Shown one piece after another: positions 11,863 to 20,400 of a stretch of 21,402 bases of DNA. Positions within the stretch are counted from its first letter, which is position 1. The number at the start of each line of letters is the position of its first letter. Position numbers and translations under genes: made by a program. The notes beneath the pieces were generated by a model. The model was not told the DNA's origin and ran no database searches. It saw nothing but the letters and a program-made list of their open reading frames with translations. This stretch comes from CAZIPE01 sp964541305 (lineage in GTDB: Bacteria > Patescibacteriota > Saccharimonadia > Saccharimonadales > UBA7683), in NCBI GenBank assembly GCA_964541305.1, contig CAZIPE010000012.1:1-21402 (forward strand), written 5' to 3'.

Positions 11863-13752
11863 GTGGAAAAAAAGACCCCGAACATGCCACCCAAGCGGAA
11901 GAATCTTATTAAAACAATTGGTTTTGTGATTATCACCATGCTTATCGTTGCCATGTTTTTCGCCAATAGCACGCTCAAGCAGGCTGAGTACAAAAAAGAT
12001 ACCCTGAGCTACACAGAACTTATTAAAAAAGTCGAAGCTGGTGGCGTAAAGTCGATTAATGAATCGGGAAACGAACTTAAAGTAGTACTCAAAGAGCCAA
12101 TTCAACAAGATGGAAAAGATGTCGGTACGCAGTTTATTGTTATTAAACCTATCGGCGAAGTTCGAGAAGATCAGAAGATTGATATCAGTAAAACAGAGTA
12201 CACAACCAGCAAGCCTTCTGAAGCAGGCTCAAATATATTCTCCATTGCGTCACTACTGGTTCCCGGTTTGTTAATTCTGGCATTTTTCTACTTCATGATG
12301 CGTCAAGCACAGGGTCAGAATAATCAAGCGATGAGTTTTGGCAAAAGTAAGGCCCGCATCGCCGGCAACGAAAAAGATAAAGTCATTTTTAAAGACATCG
12401 CCGGCAACGAAGAGGCAAAACAAGATTTAGAGGAAGTCGTTGAGTTTTTAAAATTTCCAAAAAAGTTTGAAGCCGTAGGTGCTAAAATTCCGCGTGGAGT
12501 GCTCTTAGTAGGAAGCCCAGGAACAGGTAAGACTATGATGGCAAAAGCAGTAGCTGGTGAAGCTGGTGTACCATTCTTTTCAATTTCTGGATCTGAGTTT
12601 GTAGAGATGTTTGTCGGTGTAGGTGCATCACGAGTAAGAGATTTATTTGCCAAAGCAAAGAAGAACTCACCTTGCATCATATTCATTGATGAAATTGATG
12701 CCGTTGGTCGCCGCCGTGGTTCAGGCATGGGCGGTGGACATGATGAACGAGAACAGACACTGAACCAGATTTTGGTAGAAATGGATGGTTTTGAGACGGG
12801 GACGAACGTTATTGTGTTGGCTGCAACTAACCGAGCCGATGTACTTGATCCAGCCTTGCTTCGGCCGGGGCGCTTCGATCGTCGTGTAAATATTCCACTG
12901 CCTGAGCGAAAAGATCGTGAGGCAATCTTGCAGGTTCACTTTAAGAACAAGCCTGCCGACGATTCAGTTAACTTGAAATCACTGTCCAAGAAAACGACCG
13001 GCATGGCCGGTGCCGATTTAGCTAACCTGGCTAATGAAGCAGCCATTATCGCCGCACGAAATAATCGAAAAGTGATCAAGAATTCAGATATTGTTGAAGC
13101 TTTTGAGCGTATCGCAATCGGCCCAGAAAGAAAGAATAAGGCGATGACTGAAAAAGATCGTGAAATGACAGCCTATCACGAAGGTGGTCATGCTCTCGCT
13201 GGCTTTGTATTACCTAACTCAGGTGGTCTTCATAAGGTTACCATTATCCCACGTGGTGGTACGGGCGGCGTTACCTGGTTCTTGGACGAAGAAGACAAGA
13301 GCTATCATTCGATTAATGAATTTAAAGATGTCCTGGTTCGTATAGTCGGTGGTCGCGTGGCAGAGAAGGTAGTATATGGTGATGATTGGGTGACAACTGG
13401 TGCAGGAAATGACCTTCAAAAAGCAGCAGCTTTGGCGCGAGAGATGGTGATTGAGCAGGGTATGGGTAAGAACCTACGAGATCAAGTCTTTCATGAAGAT
13501 GAGGGTGGCATGATGCTCGATCGGATGGTCCATTCTAAACCATATTCAGAAAAAACAGCTGAAATGATCGACAAAGAAGTCGAAGATCTCATTAAAGAAG
13601 CTACATCACGATGCGAAAAAATCATAAAAGCCAATCGAAAGGCTTTAGACAACATCAAAGATGAACTTCTTGAAAAAGAAACGCTTGATGAAGATGAAGC
13701 ACGAGCAGCGCTTAAAGAAGCCAAAGCACCTGCTGATACAATCCTCGCTTAA
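11863..13752 (+). CDS. ftsH: ATP-dependent zinc metalloprotease FtsH
   Basis: A membrane AAA+ protease that unfolds and degrades membrane and soluble proteins. The 629-residue protein has the standard order: membrane helix 1 (about 15-35), an extracytoplasmic segment, helix 2 (about 124-147), the AAA+ domain and the peptidase. Walker A is GSPGTGKT (217-224; Ser replaces the usual Pro), Walker B is IIFIDEID, and the second region of homology is ATNRADVLDPALLRPGRFDR. The zinc site is HEGGH at 439-443 (usually HEAGH), with Asp517 in GNDLQ as the likely third ligand. The final 70 residues are Lys/Glu-rich. It starts with GTG behind a clear AGGAG. It follows tilS closely and may be partly co-transcribed; murJ downstream has its own -10. 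Confidence 0.97.
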   Translation: MEKKTPNMPPKRKNLIKTIGFVIITMLIVAMFFANSTLKQAEYKKDTLSYTELIKKVEAGGVKSINESGNELKVVLKEPIQQDGKDVGTQFIVIKPIGEVREDQKIDISKTEYTTSKPSEAGSNIFSIASLLVPGLLILAFFYFMMRQAQGQNNQAMSFGKSKARIAGNEKDKVIFKDIAGNEEAKQDLEEVVEFLKFPKKFEAVGAKIPRGVLLVGSPGTGKTMMAKAVAGEAGVPFFSISGSEFVEMFVGVGASRVRDLFAKAKKNSPCIIFIDEIDAVGRRRGSGMGGGHDEREQTLNQILVEMDGFETGTNVIVLAATNRADVLDPALLRPGRFDRRVNIPLPERKDREAILQVHFKNKPADDSVNLKSLSKKTTGMAGADLANLANEAAIIAARNNRKVIKNSDIVEAFERIAIGPERKNKAMTEKDREMTAYHEGGHALAGFVLPNSGGLHKVTIIPRGGTGGVTWFLDEEDKSYHSINEFKDVLVRIVGGRVAEKVVYGDDWVTTGAGNDLQKAAALAREMVIEQGMGKNLRDQVFHEDEGGMMLDRMVHSKPYSEKTAEMIDKEVEDLIKEATSRCEKIIKANRKALDNIKDELLEKETLDEDEARAALKEAKAPADTILA

Positions 13753-13768
13753 CTCTAGATTATCACCA

Positions 13769-13790
13769 TTAATCAACGTATACTGATTAA
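13769..13790. promoter_or_regulatory. Inverted repeat over the murJ -10 region
   Basis: TTAATCA (13769-13775) and TGATTAA (13784-13790) are perfect inverted repeats 8 nt apart, spanning a -10-like TATACT (13779-13784). TAGATT 17 nt upstream (13756-13761) could be the -35. The arrangement could be an operator, although AT-rich repeats of this size can occur by chance. Confidence 0.4.
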
Positions 13791-13801
13791 CAGATTATAT
13801 T

Positions 13802-15415
13802 ATGGTAAAAAGATTACTCGCGCGAGCAAACCAGAAAGCAAGTTTTGGCGTAGCCGCCTCGTTACTGGCGGGGTCAAGCTTTATCGCCCTGCTGCTCGGC
13901 TTGATGCGAGAACTCTTTTTAGCTGGTGGTTTTGGTCCTACGAGCCCTGAAGTTGCAGCCTATAAAGTTGCATTTACGGTACCAGATTTTATGTTTTTAG
14001 CGCTCACCTCAGGAGCACTAGCCGTAACATTCATACCTGTGTTTAACGAACGTTTTCTAAAAGGAAATAGAAAGTCAGCCTGGGAGCTCAGCTCTAGCAT
14101 GCTCAATATTTTTGCGGGCATAACATTTATTTCGAGTTTACTCATAGTCATTTTTGCTGAGCCGCTTGTTAAGTATGTTGTAGCACCGGGCTTGTATGAG
14201 CAAGATCCACAGTCGGCCTACTTGGCAATTTCAATGATGCGTATCGTTGCGGTTAACCCGCTTCTCTTTTCGGTGAGTACTGTTTTTACCTCAATTCAGC
14301 AAGCAGTTGGACGATTCTTCTTTGTGGCTATAGCGCCGATATTTTATAACTTAAGTATTATTCTGGGAATTGTTTTCTTTGCACCACAAAACGGTCTTGA
14401 TATGGGCATTGTTGGTGTTGCAATTGGAGTGGTCCTGGGCTCAATTCTACAACTACTTGTGAGCTTTATTGGTCTTTCGGGGCTCGGAGTTGACTATAAG
14501 CCAACCATATTCTGGAAGAATAAGGGCGTTAAGCGAGTGTTTCGCATTCTACCGGCGCGAGCGCTCGACCAGGGGATGGACTATCTTCAGTATATAGTAG
14601 ATATTAACCTTGCATCACGAATAAGTGTTGCAGCAATTGGTGCCTATAGTTATGCGTATATTCTTCACAACGTACCAATCATGCTCATTGGGGTCGCACT
14701 TTCAACCGCCGCCTATCCGCGACTAACCGAAAGGTTAACCCAAAATCGGCCTGATTTGTTTAAAAAAGAGGTCGCAAAATTACTCAGGCTCGTCATCTGG
14801 TTTTCACTTCCGGCAGTTGCGGTGACGTTCCTCCTGCGCGGTTATTTGGTTCGTATCATTGCTAGAGACGGTAATGTGATGATAGCGGAACTACTCGGTG
14901 TTTTTGCCTGGGTTATCTTATTTCGCGCCATGTATCATGTGCTTTCAAGGACATTTTATGCTCAGCAAGATACAAAAACACCACTTTACATTTCCATAGG
15001 GACGATAAGCTTGAATGTTCTGCTTGCAATTTGGTGGTCGCGACCCGAAAGCTTTGGTTTGGTTGGCCTCCCACTTGCTCAGTTGGCCGCTTCGTCGCTC
15101 GAGGCGTTTATACTCATAGTTATTTTACAAAAACGCTTCCCGAAGACAATTGACCGTCCTTTTTTGGGTGCTATGTGGCGAATGCTTTCAGCCTTCGGTA
15201 TTACGTTTTGGGTGACGTGGCTTATGCGTAGAGAGTTATTTGAGCTTGGTGCCCAGGATAAAGGCTTCTTCACACTTGTTTCAAAGTTGGGAATTCTAGG
15301 CTTAACAACTGCGCTAGTGTACGTGGGTCTATCGTGGCTACTTAGACTGGAGGAAGTAGAGCCATTTATCGCCAAAGTCAAGCAGGTGGTTTTCAAGCCA
15401 ATTCGACTCCAATAG
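13802..15415 (+). CDS. murJ: Lipid II flippase MurJ (MviN family)
   Basis: MurJ moves the peptidoglycan precursor lipid II across the cytoplasmic membrane. The 537-residue protein is hydrophobic throughout with about 13-14 membrane helices and matches the MOP/MviN family: GLMRELFLAGGFG near the start with the conserved Arg, ALTSGALAVTFIPVFNE, ALSTAAYPRLTERL in the middle, and SRTFYAQQDTKTPLYISIG in the second half. Length is normal for the family. Its presence shows that the organism exports peptidoglycan precursors and so has a cell wall, consistent with the sortase. A -10 candidate lies about 18 nt upstream within an inverted repeat, so a short leader of about 10 nt is expected. No ribosome-binding site is evident. 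lepA follows after 33 bp with its own promoter. Confidence 0.95.
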   Translation: MVKRLLARANQKASFGVAASLLAGSSFIALLLGLMRELFLAGGFGPTSPEVAAYKVAFTVPDFMFLALTSGALAVTFIPVFNERFLKGNRKSAWELSSSMLNIFAGITFISSLLIVIFAEPLVKYVVAPGLYEQDPQSAYLAISMMRIVAVNPLLFSVSTVFTSIQQAVGRFFFVAIAPIFYNLSIILGIVFFAPQNGLDMGIVGVAIGVVLGSILQLLVSFIGLSGLGVDYKPTIFWKNKGVKRVFRILPARALDQGMDYLQYIVDINLASRISVAAIGAYSYAYILHNVPIMLIGVALSTAAYPRLTERLTQNRPDLFKKEVAKLLRLVIWFSLPAVAVTFLLRGYLVRIIARDGNVMIAELLGVFAWVILFRAMYHVLSRTFYAQQDTKTPLYISIGTISLNVLLAIWWSRPESFGLVGLPLAQLAASSLEAFILIVILQKRFPKTIDRPFLGAMWRMLSAFGITFWVTWLMRRELFELGAQDKGFFTLVSKLGILGLTTALVYVGLSWLLRLEEVEPFIAKVKQVVFKPIRLQ

Positions 15416-15432
15416 TGTAATATAGCCACCTC

Positions 15433-15441
15433 TGTTATAAT
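15433..15441 (+). promoter_or_regulatory. Extended -10 of lepA
   Basis: TG-T-TATAAT ends 7 nt before the ATG at 15449, predicting transcription from the start codon itself. The -35 position (TAGTGT) is weak. A leaderless mRNA is likely. Confidence 0.7.
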
Positions 15442-15448
15442 AAGTCAA

Positions 15449-17323
15449 ATGACCCAAGACCACATTAGAAATTTTTGCATAATTGCTCATATTGATCACG
15501 GAAAATCCACACTAGCCGATAGGCTGCTTGAGGTAACTGGTACCGTACTTAAGCGAGACATGAAGGCCCAAATGCTCGATAAGATGGATCTGGAGCGTGA
15601 AAAAGGTATTACTATTAAACTGGCGCCGGTTCGCATGAACTATCGATTGCAAACTTCAAATAGCAGTACACAAATAGCAGATAAGGTGCAAAATACCAAA
15701 GACTCAAGTACCGAAACTGTAGAACGTGGAGACTTGACTGAATATCAGTTGAATCTGATTGATACCCCAGGGCATGTCGATTTTAGCTACGAAGTGTCGC
15801 GATCGCTTGAAGCTTGCGAAGGAGCTATTTTGGTGGTTGATGCCGCACAGGGCATTCAAGCCCAAACACTCGCCAATGTATATCTCGCCATGGAAGTGGA
15901 CTTAAAGATTATTCCAGTGCTAAATAAAATTGATTTACCTGCAGCAGATATTCCACGTGTTACGGCCGAAGTGGTAAGTCTTCTTGGCTGTGATGAAAAG
16001 GACATCCTTCACATTTCGGCAAAAACAGGCCAGGGAGTGGAAGATGTACTTAAAGAAGTAATCAAACGTGTGGATCCTCCTCGCGGCGCGAGCGATCAGC
16101 CAACTCGAGCACTGATATTTGATAGCTACTACGACGATTACCGAGGAGTAATATTGTATGTTCGCGTCGTGGATGGTGAAATTTCGAAAAACTCACTTAT
16201 TACTATGTTTGCTACGGATGCCGAGGGAATTGCCCTAGAAGTAGGTCATCTTGGTCCCGTTATGAAGTCAGATGAAACTCTAAAAACTGGCGAAATTGGC
16301 TACGTCGTGACAAACCTTAAAACAACACGGGAAGCTAAGGTGGGCGATACGGTTACGCTGACTCAAAATCCTGCAACCTCCGCACTACCCGGCTATAAAG
16401 ACGTGAAGCCGTTTGTATACGCTGGCTTTTTCCCGGAGAGTAACGAGTATTACCAGGAGCTTAAAGATGCCATTGAAAAACTGTCACTCAGTGATTCGGC
16501 GCTCCAGTTTGAGCCTGAAAACTCACCGGTGCTTGGTTTTGGGGTGCGGATTGGTTTTCTTGGTTTGCTACATATGGATATCGTGAAGGAGAGGTTAGAG
16601 CGTGAATACAATCTTAGCCTTATTATTACCAACCCGAGTACCGATTACCATATTACTCTGGTGAGTGGTGAACAGATCGATATAAAATCCGCAAACAGCC
16701 TACCGGACCCGGCGCGAATTCAGTCAATTGCTGAACCCTGGATTAAAGGCGAAATTGTGGTACCTAAAGAGTATGTCGGTGCAGTTATTCAACTTATTTC
16801 CTCAAAACGAGGTATACAGACCGGTCTTAGTTTCGTTGACGCTCAGCTGGCACTTGTAACTTTTGATGCCCCGCTCGCTAACTTGCTCACCGACTTCTAC
16901 GATCAACTTAAAAGCGTGACATCGGGCTATGGTTCTTTCAACTATGGCCTCAGCGATTATCGCGAAGAAGATTTAGTACGTGTCGATTTTTATGTTGCAG
17001 GTGAAATGGTAGGGGCACTCTCAGTTATGTCTCATCGCTCAGAAGCCCAGGCGCTCGGACGTATGGTGGTAGAAAAACTAAAAGAGGTCATTCCGCGTCA
17101 AAACTTCCAAGTAGCACTGCAAGCTGCAATTGGCGGAAAATTTATTGCTCGCGAAGATCTCAGCGCTTATCGTAAGGATGTTACTACTGGACTGTATGGT
17201 GGAGACGTTAGCCGTAAAAAGAAAGTACTCGCCAAGCAGGCAAAAGGGAAAAAACGACTCAAGCGATTTGGTAAGGTTGACATTCCCGCAGAAGCTTTCA
17301 CAGTTCTGCTCAAGAAAGACTGA
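15449..17323 (+). CDS. lepA: Elongation factor 4 (LepA)
   Basis: EF4 is a ribosome-associated GTPase of the cytosol, implicated in 30S maturation and in rescue of stalled translation. The 624-residue protein has the G1 motif AHIDHGKST (13-21), the effector-loop REKGITIK, G3 DTPGHVDF, G4 NKID and G5 SAKTG, followed by domains II, III and V-like and the LepA-specific C-terminal domain (RLKRFGKVDIPAEAF). It is about 25 residues longer than E. coli LepA (599) because of an insertion between the effector loop and DTPGH (about residues 67-100), rich in Ser, Thr and Asn. It ends at TGA in the expected place, which shows that UGA is a stop in this organism. The ATG follows a consensus extended -10 by 7 nt. 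Confidence 0.96.
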   Translation: MTQDHIRNFCIIAHIDHGKSTLADRLLEVTGTVLKRDMKAQMLDKMDLEREKGITIKLAPVRMNYRLQTSNSSTQIADKVQNTKDSSTETVERGDLTEYQLNLIDTPGHVDFSYEVSRSLEACEGAILVVDAAQGIQAQTLANVYLAMEVDLKIIPVLNKIDLPAADIPRVTAEVVSLLGCDEKDILHISAKTGQGVEDVLKEVIKRVDPPRGASDQPTRALIFDSYYDDYRGVILYVRVVDGEISKNSLITMFATDAEGIALEVGHLGPVMKSDETLKTGEIGYVVTNLKTTREAKVGDTVTLTQNPATSALPGYKDVKPFVYAGFFPESNEYYQELKDAIEKLSLSDSALQFEPENSPVLGFGVRIGFLGLLHMDIVKERLEREYNLSLIITNPSTDYHITLVSGEQIDIKSANSLPDPARIQSIAEPWIKGEIVVPKEYVGAVIQLISSKRGIQTGLSFVDAQLALVTFDAPLANLLTDFYDQLKSVTSGYGSFNYGLSDYREEDLVRVDFYVAGEMVGALSVMSHRSEAQALGRMVVEKLKEVIPRQNFQVALQAAIGGKFIAREDLSAYRKDVTTGLYGGDVSRKKKVLAKQAKGKKRLKRFGKVDIPAEAFTVLLKKD

Positions 17324-17374
17324 GTAAATCTGGGTTACTACATGCTCTTGCTAGCGTTTAATCTGTAAAACGAT

Positions 17375-17380
17375 TATACT
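17375..17380 (+). promoter_or_regulatory. Candidate -10 of the giant sensor gene
   Basis: TATACT (17375-17380), with a second candidate TATAGA (17387-17392) that would give a leader of about 5 nt. No good -35 is visible. The 80-bp gap after lepA has no clear terminator. Confidence 0.4.
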
Positions 17381-17403
17381 TATGCTTATAGAGAACATTT
17401 GAA

Positions 17404-20400
17404 GTGAAGCATTTACGCCTACATCATTATAGTTACTTCATCCTGACGATAGCGTTAATTTTGTTTAATGGATTTAGTGTCTTCAGCGCCCTTCGTGCCG
17501 TACAGGCTGAAGAAGCACCGGTCACCATTACTTCACCCACTGCGAATCAGCAGATAATTCAAGGGCAGCAGACTATTACCGGTACGGGTCCCGCTTTAAA
17601 AGAGGTACTAGTTTTTGACGGCGAAGATAGTATCGGCGCAGTGGTCACACAAGCCAACGGTACATGGTCACTTGAGTGGAATAACCAGATACCGGGCGAG
17701 CACACTCTAAAAGCAATCGCCGCCACGGGAGCACTTCACCGTGCGACTCTCAATGGCCCATACTCAGTACAAACTCACGACATAAATAATGGTCAAATAA
17801 CTCAAAATTATTCCTCAGGTTTTTCGGGCAGTGTTGATACACAATATGATAGTGCGACGAACAGAATTTACACCATAAACTTTATGGGCCGTTCTGTTTC
17901 AATACTAAATGCCGAGACAAAAGAAGTGGTCGACGAAGTGCCCTATACCTCCAGTTCCATTGGTCGGGTTGATGCTTTTAACAAGATATATCACGATTCT
18001 GTCTATGATGAGTCAGGTCATAAGTTATACATTTTGGAATCCTATCTACCCGATTCCATACCACCTAAATTACATATTCTTAATACACAAACACTAACTT
18101 CGACAACTCTAGTTTTAGATCAGAGTGACTTTGGCGCCACCCTAAAGAATTTACATCTCGACCCAAACGGAGATTACCTCTATGTGTTTAACCAAGATTC
18201 TCCAGATAAAATTGCACGAATAAATTTAAGCACGAATACTCTTGACGCGAGCTGGAACAACAGATTCACTGCACGGTCAATCATTGCAATGCCTAATGGT
18301 GATGTATATATGAGCAATAGGGATGGAAATACTCTAACCCAAGTGTATACGGAAGCCACCGATAGTCTCGAAGACTTAAATATTGATGAAGCTGTCTGTA
18401 GTAGTGATGGCACTGATGCTCTTTCTTTGAGTAGTGACTTCAAAACACTCTATATTGTATGTCGAGCGGCAGTGGGTGACCCCAAGGTACTTGCTTACAA
18501 CACCGAAACAGCGGACGTCAATACAACGTTTAGTTACAAATCGATCGTCACTACGGGGCTTCTTCAAGGGAATCATCTACTACTGTATGCAGAAGGTGAT
18601 ACAAGCATACGTGTAATTAATACGACTACCAATACTGAAGAGCCAGCCATAACTGGCTTCAGTGGTTCGGTAGAAGAAAATTCATTTATTTTTGGTGACT
18701 CATCAACACTTTACTTCTCAGCGTATGATTTTCCAAATAATTACATGTATACAGTGAATCTGGCAACTGGATCGATAACCGACACATGGGACTACAGCGT
18801 ATTTTCAAGTTACCATGGCATTCAAAGAGCAGTCAGAACGACTACTGGGACACCATTCATTATTGTGACGCCCGAGCGATTTTTTAGTACCCTTGGTTTT
18901 ATCAGCCCATCGACAGGTGAATTACATCTTGTAAGTAGCGGGATGGGAATGGCCCAGAAGGTGTATCACTCACCAGAAAATGAACGCTCTTTTACCCTCG
19001 AAATAAGGGCAATTCAAGATAATGGGTCTTCAGTAGTGCCTGTCACAAATACCACGAGCGGTGAATATGAAGGTGCAGTTCAATTGCCTAATGGTTTCCT
19101 TCCTGGTACGGGGGTTATGAGTGATGACGGATCAATGCTGTATGTGGCTGGCGTGTTTGCTAATTTTACTCAAGATAACAGTGCAAAAATATATGCAATT
19201 AACACCTCTACCCTTGCTGTTGAGCGCGTATATAGTTCGGTTGAAAATACAGGCTTAGATTTTTTCCGAGTAAATATGACCGTATCCGACAGTGCGTTGT
19301 ACTTCGGCACGTCCACTAAAATGCATCGTCTTAATCTTGAAACTGATACTACTCAAACTGTTGATATTACTGCTTGCGTCCAATTCCAGTGTAATTTTCA
19401 AGGAATAGCCGTAGATGGCAATTCTCAATATCTCGCATCGGTTACGGGAATAGGTCAGATTACTATATACAACGCTACTAACTTGTCGGTTGAACGTACG
19501 ATTTCTGAACCGGGCGCATATTTTATGGCGCTTAATTTTGATACTGATGGGAATCTGCTAGCCGGTCGTGGGACCACAGGAGCCAGTCAGCCATCGTTGA
19601 ATAAATACGCATTATCTGACGGATCGCTCATTTCATCGACTAATTTATCTGCGTATTCCGAGTCTACCCCAACCGATATCTGCGCGATAGATAACATTAC
19701 CCCAAGCAATCAAGCCAATTACTGGATGGTGACGGCTCTTTGTTCAAATCTTTCTACCACCTTCGGCTTTCGTGAATCTCTTAGCCTCGTAGATATTTCG
19801 AGTAATGCTGAATTATCAAATGAGACTATCGAGGAAGTATCAGACGCCTTGGATAGAGGAATACTTGAGACTCCTTGGGTACGATTTTCGCTCAATAATA
19901 ACGCTATAGATCCTCAGGTGAGTGCCGCTACAGTTAACGTGACGGTAATTACTTCAAGTTCAGCTATAGATATTACCGAACCACCTCAAAACGCAAAGAT
20001 TCAAGTTGGGAAAAGAACTATAAAGGGAACAGCCCCACCCAGCAGTAATATCACTGTTAAAATTAACGGTTCAACCGTTTCTACCGTTCAGTCCGACGAA
20101 AATGGCTTGTGGGAATCTGAATATACCTTTAGCACAAAAGGCGCATACACCATAAGAGCCGAGCAAGGTGATTTGAGTGATCAGCATAATATTACGGTAA
20201 TTACTTCAAGTTCAGCTATAGATATTACCGAACCACCTCAAAACGCAAAGATTCAAGTTGGGAAAAGAACTATAAAGGGAACAGCCCCACCCAGCAGTAA
20301 TATCACTGTTAAAATTAACGGTTCAACCGTTTCTACCGTTCAGTCCGACGAAAATGGCTTGTGGGAATCTGAATATACCTTTAGCACAAAAGGCGCATAC

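Noticed and set aside
11812..12108. Minus-strand frame opposite the ftsH start
   Set aside because: It is a complement of the FtsH membrane region; aromatic-rich composition is an expected shadow.
11863..13752. FtsH motif changes (GSPGTGKT, HEGGH) as signs of an inactive protease
   Set aside because: The zinc-binding His and Glu residues, the Walker Lys and Thr and the second region of homology are all intact; the changes are conservative and do not suggest loss of activity.
17909..18616. Short frames on both strands within the giant gene
   Set aside because: The long GTG-initiated frame is open throughout, with signal peptide and coherent repeats, so these short frames are chance.
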